The notes under the pieces: model-generated
Databases searched by the model: none
The model's input: the letters and a program-made list of their open reading frames with translations, nothing else
Told to the model about the DNA's origin: nothing
DNA from: Bathymodiolus brooksi
Taxonomy: Eukaryota > Mollusca > Bivalvia > Mytilida > Modiolidae
Direction of reading: 5' to 3'
NCBI GenBank assembly: GCA_963680875.1
Contig: OY804579.1
Location: 83,007,095 to 83,071,094 of the forward strand
Length of the DNA: 64,000 nt
Program-made: the position numbers and the translations under genes
In this document: positions 42,563 through 55,432 of the stretch, in pieces
How the letters are laid out: each line of letters begins with the position of its first letter
Numbering within the stretch: position 1 is the stretch's first letter

Positions 42563-43424
42563 CCTAAAAAATAGACAAATTTTAAATGAAACGTATTGCT
42601 TTCGTTGTTTCTTGATTTTATAAGACCTTTACCCCAACTACTATTTTGGTAACAATTTTCCATATTTACACGTGCGATGACGTCACACTAGTCAATGAAA
42701 AGTCTATCGTTTCGTGAAAATATATGAAATCTAACAAGAAATGTGTATTTAATGTCAATTTTCAGTATAACCACAAGCAGGTACCAACGGCATATTTTAG
42801 TATGATTTTTAATATACATAAACACATATCTCATTTAATTTTTGTGTTGGTACCCGAGTGTGGAGAGTATGAAATCTGCAATAAAAAAATAATTTTAAGG
42901 TCGATTTCTCGTCAGCGGCCATTTTTATTGACCGTTTTCATCCGTAATAAACAGAAATAGAAATCGACCTTTTAATCTCATCCAAAATAAAGTTGGTTAT
43001 CGTAGTTGTTTTGCTACGGGAGTAAAACTTGAACAGTTTTCAAGAAACAGTTTTGACGTTAAATAAATTTTGGAGGTGATTTACTGCCGACCTGATTGTG
43101 CATTGAGTCCGACGTGTTTTTTTTCTAACCCTCAGTGGAATTTCATGTGTTACTATACTAAAGTATACTTTAATATTATCCCCACAATTCACAAGAAAGT
43201 ACAGAAAACAAAACAAGCAACCAAAAAGAAAATTAGTACGTCAGATTATCTTAGAAATTAATTCATTGGACATGCAAACACATCGGAACTTTCTATTTTT
43301 AGTAGTCCCTTTACTTTTTATTATTATTTTATTTTCTTTAACAAATATATTATATTTGGCTCTTTCGCAAAGTGAATTCCCGATGAATAATTGTATTAAC
43401 GTAAATTTGATTTATATATTATAG
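42563..43424. other. No gene recognised
   Basis: AT-rich; small inverted words (AAGGTCGATTTCT and AGAAATCGACCTT at 42898 and 42957). Open frames of 60-80 codons lack family resemblance. Confidence 0.4.
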
Positions 43425-43563
43425 TATTATTACGTGATGTTTTTCATATTGGCCTAGTAATAGGTCCTAAGCCTGCTGTATTGGCCTGAGGCGCAGCCGA
43501 ATGCCAATACAGCAGACCGAGGACCTTTAACTAGGCCAATATGAAAAACATCATGTAATGATA
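43425..43563. repeat. Foldback element, ~50-bp arms
   Basis: GATGTTTTTCATATTGGCCT and its complement enclose CTGAGGCGCAGCCGAATG. A second, smaller inverted pair (ACCAGTCCAATA and TATTGGACTGGT) follows at 43576 and 43690. Confidence 0.85.
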
Positions 43564-43702
43564 CCTTTATTAATTAACCAGTCCAATATCTCTCGGGATT
43601 TTTCCTTGCAATTGTCGAAATGTCTAGCGGATTCCGATCTAGTTGTTATTGGACTGACTGGAATTGGGCCAATACGGAAAATATCCGTATTGGACTGGTT
43701 TT

Positions 43703-44294
43703 TGTCGTATTGGCACAATGAAAGTTTTTATATTGTATTGACAGATTTGATCATATAAAGGCTAATAAATCAAAGTTAATTAATAAAACTTAATATTAAC
43801 GTTGCGGTGGCGTAATTGTTTAGCACACATAACTGCCGATAACAACATCGTGAGATCAATATTTTATTCTTACTTATTTCAATAAAGTATGGAAAAACAA
43901 ACAATATATTTGATAATTCATAATTCATCTAATACAGTACATATAACGATATAACGTGCATGTTTTAACATAGTACACGGATGTCAGGTTTGATTTACAT
44001 ATTCGGTGTTTTGTTTACAATGGTCCATTTGTTATCCTTACTAAGAATGTCATTGATATAGTCTATCGTTTATGAGTCAGTGCTAAATGTGTAGTATTAC
44101 TTGGAATTTTAGTGGTATGATTTTACTTTAATGGGCCATGACCGATAATACAGTATTACCAAGCATTCTATTTATATAATCTATCACGTTTTACTTTTCT
44201 CAACAAAAAAAGTTTGAAGATACCGTAAATATAAATTACCGTCTTCCAATCAAAGTATACCACCGTAGTTGTACTCTTAGACATATCAGAATCG
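43703..44294. other. No gene recognised
   Basis: AT-rich, no repeat or coding signal identified. Confidence 0.4.
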
Positions 44295-44789
44295 AAATAA
44301 ATCATGGAAGCCAGAATGTGTTTTGAGTTTTAACATGGATTGGCCGATATTACTAAATTGTATCCCTCGCTTCTGGCTCGGGATAAAATACTATTCTCTG
44401 ATGTGCTCGTTGCAAGTAGAATTTTGATTGGCTAAAAGGGTACTTTTAAAACTTCAGGGAAGCCGTGCGGTGACAGAAAATCAATAATCGCTCTCACCTA
44501 TGTGCTGTCCATTTATATTGTGCACAGCAGACGACACACATTTCACAAGATGACAGAAAATCAATAATCGCTCTCTGTGATCTTTGTCCAAAGATACACG
44601 TATTTATGTTTTTCCTATAATAAGGACATACTTATTAATGTTGGAACATTCAGATAAAAATGTTATCAGTCTCTAGATGTTATATATCCCGTTTTAAAGG
44701 GATATATAACATCTCGAGACTAATAACGTATAATATCCGCCAATCCATGTTAAAACTCCCAACACATTCTGGCTTCCATGATTTATTTC
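44295..44789. repeat. Foldback element with an inner hairpin
   Basis: Outer arms AAATAAATCATGGAAGCCAG and its complement, ~55 bp. The inner part has a further palindrome around CCCGTTTTAAAGGG (44660-44725, CTAGATGTTATATA arms) and a direct repeat GATGACAGAAAATCAATAATCG at about 44470 and 44550. Confidence 0.85.
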
Positions 44790-45945
44790 TTAATTATTCA
44801 ACATGGATTACATCCTCTCTTGCCGCTGTAGCGCTGCTTTACCATGTTATGCAGTTGACTTGGTTCCTTTGACATTCTAATTACTGAGAATAATTTCCTC
44901 TCATGATTTAAAAATAAAAAGATCAACATTCGGTTATAAAAAGATTTAAAAAAAGCAATTTACAGAGCTCAGCATTGACGAGTTTCTGCGGTTGCTAGGG
45001 ATAATATTTGGTTACTAGGGACATTGTAAGGTTTAAGGAATTCTTATAATATATACTGGTTAGTAAATGATAAGATGTCTCTAGATCTGCTAAGGTGCTG
45101 TTGTAGAATTTTTTTTTTCTTGATTAAATAAAAGGTCCATGAAGATCTACAGGAAAATACTGTGCATAGGGAAACCTGTTGCTATGGACGGGGCATAACT
45201 ATGAATACAAATATCAAAATGTATTTTTGAAATATGAAATGACATTTGTAGTGTGTATAACTTGACAAAAATGTACCGCTTAATCAAATATCAAGTCAAA
45301 AGATCGTAGTTGTCAAAATTCAACCATTAATTGCAATAATATAGGCTAATTTAATGTTTACAAAACCGTTGCTAGGGTGACAAAACTACACAAAAATACT
45401 ATATGCTACCAGAGAGAATTGGAATATTATTTTTAGAGTGTACATACACAGAACATAACATTTTGTCGAAAAGACTATGCAATATATGTAAAATAAAACC
45501 ACCATATTTGAATTTCCAATGATTATTTGGACCCTCCTCCATTTACGTTGCTAAGCAACAAAGGACAAAGTGAAATCATCAACAAAAAAAATGTCTTACC
45601 TTTCAATGATTGTGTTTAATATTATATCTATATAAACAGTCTACCCTTATCATACCCACTCCTTTACCACAAATTAATATTATTCTCAACTGTATGATAT
45701 TTAATTTAGAGTGTATCATTTGTATTAGAAATTATAAAGATATGATTCACATTAAGTTTAAATATTCTTGATTATAAAATTATCTTAGTGCATTTTCAAT
45801 TTTTTCCAATGTAAGGGAAGTTAATCTTGTGTATCCAATACACAATGGAAGTTGTCACAAACAACAAATGATCAATAATGACAAATTAAATCATGGGAAA
45901 CCGCAGTTACAATTATGAATTGATTCCTTAAATGAAATGTTTCTT
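44790..45945. other. No gene recognised
   Basis: AT-rich, several GTTGCTAGGG-like words (44990, 45010, 45365) but no element or gene identified. Confidence 0.4.
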
Positions 45946-45968
45946 TCTAGGTGGACAGCCCATGAACG

Positions 45969-46178
45969 ATGAAATATTACTTTTATACTTTTAAAAACCC
46001 GACGGGAAGAAGGGCATCAGTTCGTGAATTTATTACCAGGCAGACATGCAAAATTTGTGATTATACAGTGGATTACATGTGTCCTACCAAAACTAGCAAA
46101 TCTCCTCATGCATTCGCAAGGTGCTCTATCAGAACCGATCTCCTCAAGCAGGAAAACGAGAAAATTGACAGTTTGTAG
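45969..46178 (+). CDS. Small Cys-containing open frame in the right arm, unknown
   Basis: Opens at ATG after an in-frame stop, with a CTTTCTAG acceptor-like sequence 15 bp earlier. It reads NPTGRRASVREFITRQTCKI, CDYTVDYMC and ends LLKQENEKIDSL. C-x2-C-x7-C with a later Cys recalls the Cys-rich tail of piggyBac transposases, but the match is weak. Its last third is also encoded, antisense, in the left arm of the inverted duplication. Confidence 0.3.
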   Translation: MKYYFYTFKNPTGRRASVREFITRQTCKICDYTVDYMCPTKTSKSPHAFARCSIRTDLLKQENEKIDSL

Positions 46179-46592
46179 ATTTATCTAGACTTCAATTTAC
46201 TTCTGACGAATCGGAATTTATCCCCGATTACGTTTAGACTCCCATGATGAAAAAATATTGAAAATTTAACTTGCATCTTTGTCAAGAACAACTTAGAAAT
46301 GTAAGAGTGTCACAATTTTCGTCATGTTTTTCGTGGGACGATTGATTTTGCGAGAGTTACACTTTATATACAAGAATAAACTATACATGTTTCTAATCGT
46401 GAAAGCATTCGCCACAGCATAGCATTCTCTGATTTTGCAATATTCGAGCAGTAAAAAAGAAAATTTTAATTTTTGACATGTACATACCTTGCGAAGCGTC
46501 TTCGTGAACTCTCCTCCACCAAAACTGGAAGTTATCCTCACGAATTTCTTTGCAGAACCAACTGTTCTGCTTGTGCCGATTACCAGCCGTGT
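46092..46592 (-). repeat. Right arm of the ~0.5-kb inverted duplication
   Basis: Mirror of 40736-41240. The exon-like segment and its GTATGT donor are kept on the minus strand; the two substitutions within it change R/Q residues in one frame and one Gly in the other. Confidence 0.7.
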
Positions 46593-47120
46593 CATATCGG
46601 AGCTCCATGTGTAAGGTTGCAGAAATTAGTGACAGATAAATTTATCATTAGGGAAAAGTATGTAATATGTTTGTTTGTACGACGATATACAAACACATTT
46701 ACACAATAATATTATATCGAATCGGAATTATGGCAAATTAAACTGAAAAAAAACATTGAACATGTGAAAATGATCAAATATAAACCACGTGGCGACTACA
46801 AAACAACTGATAGAAAATAGGGAGCAAGTGAGGAGATCTAATTTTAATTAGATTGGGAAATGATATGATAGAAATAAATGTGTGACCTTCTTTTCTTTTT
46901 GCGTATAGTTTTTTATTTTCGTTTTTGTAGTGTGGATTACACAATATACATCTAAATATGTCATTTTTCAAATTTCATTTTCATGTAACTACAGTATATG
47001 TGACAACTTTTTATCGGTTAATAAAAGGTCATGACGAATTTGGTCATCGCAACGTAAAAATATATCAAATATGGAATATGACATTTTTTTCCCTGTCATT
47101 TGAATTGACTTGTTAATCAT
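46593..47120. other. No gene recognised
   Basis: AT-rich, no identified repeat. Confidence 0.4.
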
Positions 47121-47195
47121 GAATCACTGTAATGACTTAGCCCCTTGTGGGCCCTCTATTGGACAATAAAAATTCTTAAAATTCTTATACAGATA
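47121..47195 (+). mobile_element. LINE 3' end fragment
   Basis: CCCCTTGTGGGCCCTCTATT then GGACAATAAAAATTCTTAAAATTC: a LINE-like 3' terminus with a poly(A)-like signal and a short repeat tail, as in the copy near 48200. Confidence 0.6.
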
Positions 47196-47722
47196 AAGAT
47201 CTACGCACACTTACTTGGCTTGTCTTTTGATAGCGATCCAAGTTGGGGGGGGGAAGTCGTTTGTGAGAGAAAAGTAGGTCAAATTATTTTATAACTAGTA
47301 CAGCGGCCTCCTATAAGAAAGGCATATAAAAGCGGCTTATCGGTGTTACGAGAGGCCGTTTTTACAATACCATTCCTGTGGTATTATTGTACAAACATAT
47401 TAATTCAGTCAAAAACATACATTTAATAATAAAAATGAATATTAAACAAATTTGACAGGATTGGGATATAATATTAATAATTTTTTAAGCTAATCCGTCT
47501 CCTGGAAGACAAATGTCAATGATATCAATGGAAATATTACAAATTACGCAAAAAATGCATGTCAAAAATTACATATTGCGAATTCAAGTAGCAAACATTT
47601 ACAATGAAATTGTGTACCTCGTCAAAACATTCCTACGTGTTCTCTATCAAGTTCATTTAATTCACACAAAAATGAATGATAAATGACGGTTCGTGGATTT
47701 CTCTGGGTTCTCCAGTTATATA

Positions 47723-47724
<2 letters not shown>

Positions 47725-47767
<43 letters not shown>
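47725..47767. repeat. Poly-C homopolymer, ~42 bp
   Basis: Unbroken C run. The poly-Pro frame across it is an artefact. Homopolymers of this length are prone to sequencing error. Confidence 0.9.
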
Positions 47768-48147
47768 ACCCCTCCCTCTCTCCCCATACAAACAGACCGC
47801 TACGATATAGCTGAAACTACTGTTGCCAGTCACGTTTATGACCCGTATAATGACCCCTCACCCATTTTTTTTCCATCCACTATTTACCATAATAATTGTG
47901 TACGTGTTACACTTGTGTATGTATACTACACACTACATGTGAGTAAACTAACAATAAATATAGTAAACATATTTACCTCGTGGACTGTTTTCTTGCCACC
48001 ATACGCGCTGTCTTGGTGTTCCATCGCAGGTTAACAATGTACTATAAATATTGTAATGTGTATTGCTATTTATAGCTCATCCTACTTACTATGCGATCAA
48101 TACAAGACTGTGTCCAATAGGAAATGTTTTATTAAAATATTTATAAT

Positions 48148-49560
48148 ACAATACAATACAATACAATACAATATTTTTATTCCAATTAGGGTCCCTCAAG
48201 GGGCAATAACAAATATACATTCATAATTATATCAACAGTTACAACAATACAGAATGGAGATATATGTTTTTAAACAAGACAATTCTTAACTATTTAAATG
48301 ATATGTTACAAAAAATATATAAATAAATAAATAAATAGGCCGTGTTCGGCAGCACGACCCGAGGAGAGGCAATGAGTAATGTATAGTTGCAGTGTATCAT
48401 ATGGTTGAAGAATGGACTACATGTATGCGATTACTTAGCTGGAGGAGACACCAGGGGACGATGCTTAAGAATTGTGTTTTGATTCTCCCCGTGTCTGATC
48501 CAGCAAAGCAAGCGGTTCAAGTAGTAAAACATCATGTGTTTGATGAAAGGACTGTGATTACTTAGCTGGAGGAGACACCAGGGGACGGTGCTTAAGAATC
48601 GCATTTCGATTCTCCCCGTGTCTGATCCAGGAAAGCAAGCAGTTCAAGTAATAAACTAAAATGGGAATAAATAGATGTATCGTTTATCTGCAACAGACAC
48701 CAAGGGACAGTGCTTCAGGAAATGTATTGCATCTACTAAGATTAGCAATGAGCATTCCTCCTCGTGTCTAGTGCAGACAAACAATAATATATTTTAGGCA
48801 TTAATATGTAGATTTTGTTAATAAAATTGAAGCAGTGTTATTCAGTTATTTAAATTATCTGCAGTATTTATAAATAAAGTGACACAACTCTTTCAAAACT
48901 GATACATCTTCACAGGTCATTAACCAGTAAAAATTTTCTCGAGGATTTAATTGTAGAAAATTGTTACACGATTGAGATATTGTTTTGAACAGCTGTTGTC
49001 GCTCCTCTCTAAATTTGCTGCAGCAAAGTAGAAAATGAATTTCATCTTCTACCTCTCCCGAGTCGCACTGCTCACACAACCTTTGGTGTGGAGGGATACC
49101 CTGGTATCTACCAGTCTCAATATGTAGACGATGTGCTGAGATTCTTAGTTTAGTTAAACATCTCCTATGCTCAAAATTACCGATAACAGATAGATAATTT
49201 TCAAACCCAAAATGTACTTTGAATGTGGTGTAAGTGCGAAGCTTCCCTTCTGAGTATTGTTTCATCTGATTTTTCCATAGTTCCAAAAATCCCTCTTTGA
49301 TTTGTCTATTGAGGCTGTTTTTTGAAATTTTCTTTCCTTTCAATTGACTAATTGTTGGAAAATTTTGAAGTATACGTTGGAGAGATCCGTACCATGATGA
49401 TTTGTTTTGATTATATAGTTGTTTTGATTGTTCATAAGCATTTTGTAGTAAAGGAAATTTTTCTAGATATTCAAGTCGGTTCCAATAGTGGAGAATACTT
49501 TTTATAACAGTGTGGACACAGAAATGTGCTGTCCAAAAGGCAAGTGTGGATGTCAATAAT
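48148..49560 (-). mobile_element. 5'-truncated LINE, CR1/Jockey-like 3' end
   Basis: The 3' terminus is GTCCCTCAAGGGGCAATAAC (read on plus) next to an ATTGT-repeat tail at 48150. About 650 bp of 3' UTR includes two ~120-bp direct copies of CTTAGCTGGAGGAGACACCA (48434 and 48557) and a weaker third one near 48690. The ORF end follows. Confidence 0.8.
48855..49556 (-). pseudogene. LINE reverse transcriptase ORF, C-terminal 230 residues
   Basis: Contains LTKLRISAHRLHIETGRYQG and CEQCDSGEVEDEIHFLLCC, the C-terminal Cys/His (C-x2-C-x8-H-x4-C) region of CR1/Jockey-type ORF2 proteins. No RT domain remains. The frame is intact, which is typical of 5'-truncated insertion. Confidence 0.8.
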
Positions 49561-49845
49561 TCCTATTATTAACTTTGAAAAAAAAATTCATGGACACAAA
49601 GGTCCTGGATTTTTTTAATAAAAAAAAAATAATCCTGGATTATTATTTTTGCTTAAACTCCGGTCCTGTGTTTTTATTTCAAATTTTCATCATAGCCCCC
49701 CTCCTCCTCCCAAGGGATATACAATTGTATCATTAATAATAAATTAATAGATAATGAATTCAGATTTTCTATTTAAAATAATTCTCATTTACAAAACCAC
49801 TGATATTTGTTCAATTTTTAACGCTGATTTAAAGTAATATTGTCT
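49561..49845. other. No gene recognised
   Basis: Contains TCCTGGATT words in short inverted pairs and A/T runs only. Confidence 0.4.
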
Positions 49846-49985
49846 ACTAAAATCGTAATTTTTTCATACCCAAAATTATTGTCGTTTTCCGTACTGACCT
49901 TCATAAAATGAAGATTAACACCGAGTTATGCTGCAAAAGATACGATTTTTTGACAAAAAAAGACCCAAAACTATCGTTATCAGAA
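49846..49985. repeat. Left arm of an inverted repeat flanking the LINE region
   Basis: CGTTTTCCGTACTGACCTTC and flanking sequence are mirrored at 55433-55586. The arms are diverged (indels, roughly 80 % by eye). Confidence 0.7.
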
Positions 49986-50272
49986 TTATTGTCGGATGAC
50001 AATATTCAAATCTATTCATATGACCTTCTATATGAACACGTCTTGAGCATGCGCACTGTTTAGAAACAATAAACAGACTTCGGTTCCTAAACCATTCAAA
50101 ACTGGGCAGAAACTAAAACCAAACGAACAAGAACCAGCTCACAAGTCCAAGAAAAATGCCGTAATTGTAACAGAAGTCCAGGTTCATTCCAATCCTGAAC
50201 CTTGTACAGTAAACAACGGGGGTGAAGAAATTGAACTCCTTTCGTCTACGGTAATTAATACGTCGGACAATG

Positions 50273-50276
<4 letters not shown>

Positions 50277-50306
<30 letters not shown>
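50277..50306. repeat. Poly-A run
   Basis: About 29 A after TATA. Could be the tail of a lost retroposon. Just before it an open frame (50100-50275) reads KPNEQEPAHKSKKNAVIV and SNPEPCTVNNGGEEIELLSS, coding-like but unrecognised. Confidence 0.5.
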
Positions 50307-50308
<2 letters not shown>

Positions 50309-50689
50309 ATACCATAATAAACTTATTTTTTATAAATGTTTACTTCTCAGGGAAACTCCAATCTATACTGTTTACTTCTGTGTTACTTTAAGCAAATTAA
50401 CATTCAGTCTATTAATAATATTAGTAAATAATAAGCTTCTTAAGTTGTTTGTCATATTATATATAAATGTTTACTGTTTTCAGGGAAATTCCAATTTATA
50501 CTGGTTACTCCTGTGTAATTTTAAACAAATTTACACTCTATTAATAATATAACCAGAGAGGTATCTCTGATATTAGTAAACCAGTCAAACCTATTCAATG
50601 GGCAAAGTTGGAATTTAATATTATTCTATAAATAGAAACTATATGGATTACCTTAATTGGCTTTCCCCTTATCTATCATTTATCTTTTA

Positions 50690-53600
50690 AATGCATGTGT
50701 ATTATATTATTTTCTTATGTTTTTGTGTAACTCTTTGTTTGTATTCTCAATTCTTCAGAATACTTTTTGTTCGTTATTTTTCATTTCAAATTAATTGTGA
50801 TTTTTTGAGTCATGTGATATATGCAATCTACTTGATCAAGGTCATGTCAGTATTATTATTAGCACAAGATGGCCGCCCCCAGTGCAGCGAAGTTCTAATG
50901 TTTATTTCAGACACCAATGACTAGTTCTCTCATGAACAGATACTACAAAGGGTCGGCCATCGAATATGATGAACAAAATGCTGTAAAAAATGGTAAAACA
51001 AAAATTAGAAATCTCTTTTATTGTCAAAATAACTCGCACTATAAACAAACTGTATTGTACTACATTCTATTAATAGGACATATTGAATCAAACCCTGGTC
51101 CAAATATTGTATCGGGCAAACCTAATTTGAAAAATGGTTCACTAAAAATTGCACATATTAATGCATGCAGTTTATTACCAAAAATTGACTTAATTGAATT
51201 AGAAATGTCAAATAATGATATCATACATGTATCAGAAACACATTTAAGTCGGGATATTGACAACGAGGATATCCAATTAAGGGGTTTTCAAAAGCCAATA
51301 CGTGTTGACAGGAACCGCCACGGTGGCGGAGTGGCAATTTTCGCCAAACCTAATATATATATATATGTGAAAAGCCGGAATTTCACACTAGTGAAATTGA
51401 AATCCTTTGGTTAGAAGTTATCATAAATAATTTAAAAGCAATGGTTGGAGTTATTTATAGAACCCCACATTCAGATGTGTCATATTGGCAGAAATTCGAA
51501 AACAATATCCAGCCTATATTGGATTTGAATATTCCTGTAATACTTGGAGGTGATTTAAACATTGATATGTTGGGTAATCAGTGTGGGCACCTTGAAGACA
51601 TTCTCACACGTCTAAACTTGGAGAATGTTGTGTGGGAGCCAACACGTATTACCCATACATCAGCTACATGTATCGATTTATTTATTACAAACAGACCAAA
51701 TCTTGTTCTTGATATTAAAGTTTCCCCGAACTTTTGCAGTGACGACTGCCCAGTCAGTGTAGACATTAATATCAAAACGAGTAAAGAGCAGTGTTATAAA
51801 CGCACAATTAGAAAATATGATCAGGCTGATTATAATTCCATAATCCATGAAATGGAAGGCAAGAATTGGAGTATTCTCTTTGAAAATAAAACTGTCAATG
51901 AGAACTACTCTAATTTCCTTTCTATTTTAAATGAGACGTGTGATAAACACATACCTACTAAAACTGTAATTATTAGACCAGATGATAAACCGTTTATGAA
52001 TAGCTCTATAAGGAAGGCGATTCGAAAGAGAAATCGCATTCATTATAGAGCTAAGTCTACCAACAACCCAGATCACTGGTCACAATATAGACATTTGCGA
52101 AATGATGTTATAAGATTGGTAAGAGAAGCCAAAACTGAATATAGAAAGAAACTTACTTCTCAATTAATGGACAAAAGTATCCCACCAGACAAATGGTGGA
52201 GAATTGCCAAATCAGTTTGTAAACTAAACAAGTGTAATAAAGTTTCACCCCCTATAAAACATGAAAGTAGAATAATAATTCATCCCTCAGAGAAATGTGA
52301 TATTTTTAATAAGTACTTTGCTGATATTTCAAATATTGAAAATGAACCAAATCTCCTGAATGAAGACTTTGCCCGTGACAATATTTGTCCTGAATTATTG
52401 ATTACTGAACAAGAAGTAAAAGACCAATTAGAAATACTGAATAATTCCAAACCAAGTGGCCCCGATGGTGTTGCACCCAGGATCTTACGCAGTGTTTCTC
52501 AGGGCCTTGTTTCCCCCCTTACATTATTATTTAATCAGTCATTTCAATGTGGACAACTTCCATATATTTGGAAACGCTCACACGTAACCCCTGTGTACAA
52601 AAATAAGGGGGTTGCATCCGACATTACAAACTTTCGACCTATTGCCCTTACTTGTGTTCTGTGTAAGATGATGGAAAAAATAATTGTGAAACATTTGCAT
52701 AACTATGTATTGGAGCATCATATTATTACAGAACACCAGTCAGGATTTCAACCAAAAGATTCTACAGTAAATCAACTTGTATATATTTACAACATTATTA
52801 TCAGTAACTTTGATATTGGTAAAGACATAAGGTTTATATTATGTGATATTTCTAAAGCATTCGATAGGGTTTGGCATACAGGACTTTTATATAAATTACG
52901 CAAAATTGGTATAGATGGAAATTTACTAAGTTGGGTTACAGATTATTTAGATGATAGGAAACAAAAAGTGGTCTTAGATGGATTCTCATCTGGGTGGGAG
53001 GGAATTGATGCTGGGGTTCCCCAAGGGTCAGTGTTGGGCCCTTTCCTGTTCCTTATATACATAAACGATATTGTTGATGATCTTGATTGTAATATCAAAC
53101 TCTTTGCCGATGATACATCTTTGTATGTAATAGTCGATGAACAAAATTATATACAAGCTGCAGATATGCTTTCGACAGACTTGTCTCATATTCATAACTG
53201 GTCACAAAACTGGGCTATTAAATTTAATCCTAATAAAACTGAATCAATTTTATTTACTAGACGAAATATAAATAACCCTCCAGTTTATTTTGGGGATACG
53301 GACAACAGAGTGACAGATGTTAATACTCACTGTCATCTGGGTCTGGATCTCCAAAGTAATTGTAAATGGGGTGATTATGTAAGTAAAATTTATAAGAAAG
53401 CATGTGACAGACTGAAAATTCTTAGAATGCTCAAATATCAAGTTGACAGAAATGTATTGATTAATATATATTTGTCATTTATCCGACCTATACTAGAATA
53501 TGGAAATGTAATTTGGGACAATTGTACCCAAAATGAAGCTAATCTATTGGAAAGTGTTCAGGTTGAGGCAGGCAGGATAATTACAGGGTTGAGAGTAAAT

Positions 53601-54930
53601 TCATCCAGATCTAAATTATATAGTGAACTTGGCTGGGAACCCCTTTATAAGAGAAGAGAGAAACAAAAGTTGATTTTACTCTATAAAATAATAAATGGTT
53701 TAACTCCGGACTATCTGTATGACATGATCCAACCATACACAGAAAATATTCACGATTATAATCTACGACAACAAATATCGGGGGACAATTTTAGACTACC
53801 CTTTTGTAATACTGTCTCATATAGCAAAAGTTTCATCCCTTGTACGTTACGACTCTGGAATGGTCTGCCTGCCTCAACAAAGTCCAGTCCTTCTCTTAAT
53901 ATATTTAAGACAAGACTGAACTCTGGTACAAAAGCCTCGCCTAAATATTTTCATATAGGTGACAGAAAAGAAAATATCATACACTGTCAGATGAGGAATG
54001 ATGCTAGCAATCTAAATCTACATTTGCAACAACATCACTTATCTGACAGACCATCTTGCCCACATTGCAATGATCCCTGTGAAAGCCCCTCCCATTATTT
54101 TATGCACTGCCCTTTATACAATATTCATAGGCAACAACTTGTTGATTCCTTTAATAAACTTAACATAGAATTTACTATTCAAACCATACTTTATGGAAGT
54201 GAAACCTCTGATTATAATCAGAATGTAAAACTTCTTCGTGCAGTACATTCCTTTATTAAGCGGAGCAAACGATTTGATAATAATATAGTAATATAAATTA
54301 AATTTTGTAAACATTTTAAACTATAACAGTATTCTCACATATGATGGACCATGATTGCAAATATCGGTACTATTCCTCTCACATGACTAAATTAAATTAA
54401 CTTATTGATATTCTATTTATAATTTATTTTGTTTTATAAATATATACATGTATATATAATGTCATAAATCTCATATTTACACCATGATTACCTACTGCAT
54501 GCTAATAAAAAATTTCTAAAATGAATTAAGTATTTAAATTAAATTGAGAGGTAATAAATCTAGCAACATCATACACTGGTAACACTTTTAGATAGCAACT
54601 AATTGTATTTAAAAAAATTAGTAGATCTCATATCTATCAAAAATCAATCAATCAATCAATCAATCAATCATATCAGCCAAATTGTCGATAAAATCTAATC
54701 AATGTTAATTACTTGCATGTATCAATAACTGAATATATGAGATTTATGACTGCTATTGTATACTCGAGTTATTTCCCTTTGAGTATGAAATTCTATATTG
54801 TGTATTGTAAATATTAACTGCATGCATTATTGATTGTTGCTGTTGCCTTGTGTATGGAGAGGATTTATATAGGCTATTGCCTGCTATCCAATCCATTTCA
54901 TTTATTTATGAATAAAATATGTTTAAAATG
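50690..54930 (+). mobile_element. CR1/Jockey-group LINE, nearly full length
   Basis: ORF2 with endonuclease and RT, a 3' UTR with an ATCA microsatellite at 54645-54671, and an end GAATAAAATATGTTTAAAA resembling the 3' end of another LINE at 62850-62915. The 5' limit is not certain. Confidence 0.75.
50917..54296 (+). pseudogene. LINE ORF2, endonuclease-reverse transcriptase, one frameshift
   Basis: The first part (50917-51410) has ESNPGPN, AHINACSLLPKIDLIE, VSETHLS (catalytic Glu) and RNRHGGGVAIF. The second, from 51441, 951 residues, has GGDLNIDM (endonuclease), then RT blocks PSGPDGVAPRIL, ISKAFDRVWHTGLLYKL (near residue 472), AGVPQGSVLGPFLFLIYIND and FADDTSLY (catalytic Asp pair near 554), and a C-terminal CPHCNDPC...H...C motif near 872. 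The two frames are separated only by a TATATA run at 51351-51366. The third frame is open across it, so slippage in that run explains the break. Otherwise the gene is complete and looks young. Confidence 0.85.
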
Positions 54931-54959
54931 AATAAACAACATGTGGTTCTTGGGCAAAA

Positions 54960-55153
54960 GAGAAAGTGTCAACTCGTGGAATAAAGCGGACTTTTACGGA
55001 TTCAGAGAGAAAGATGAATAGAAGTGAAGTATCTTCCAAATGGAACAAATGCAGGATATATATAGGGTATCAGTTGGACCGTTGGAACGAACTCAAGGAA
55101 GTGCTACGCGTCCAAACTTGCGTTGAATTTGCAAATATTTTGTTTGATAGGTA
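54960..55153 (+). CDS. Possible host exon of an uncharacterised bivalve family
   Basis: A frame from just after the LINE end reads EKVSTRGIKRTFTDSERKMN, then KWNKCRIYIGYQLDRWNELK and EVLRVQTCVEFANILFDR, ending at a consensus donor (GATAG|GTAAGC). The K-WNK-x-RIYIG-x-Q-x-DRW-x-ELK-x-x-L-x-VQT pattern is familiar from uncharacterised mollusc proteins in large families. The upstream part may have been separated by the LINE. A possible next exon is at 57537. Confidence 0.5.
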
Positions 55154-55432
55154 AGCCGAACATGTTTTTTCCTTCTTTTCTCAATTGTTTTTCATATTTT
55201 ATGAATTTATGATGATGCCTATGATCATTTTCGGTAGATATTATTCAATATATGTAATCTTGCACCTGGCAACAGCAAATTATTGTCAATGAATAGCATA
55301 AAACGGCCGTATTTGCGAGGTAAACAAACACGAATTGTAACATCCATGCTGCAGCATCCGGGCTACTGGCATAAAAATAGATAAAAATAAATTTGGCCTC
55401 GCTCAGGTCAGTGAATAATTAATTAGCTTCCA

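Noticed and set aside
47693..48034. 113-codon poly-proline protein
   Set aside because: Product of a C homopolymer.
50917..54296. Retroviral or LTR element
   Set aside because: No protease, integrase or LTRs; endonuclease plus RT with a microsatellite tail is LINE architecture.
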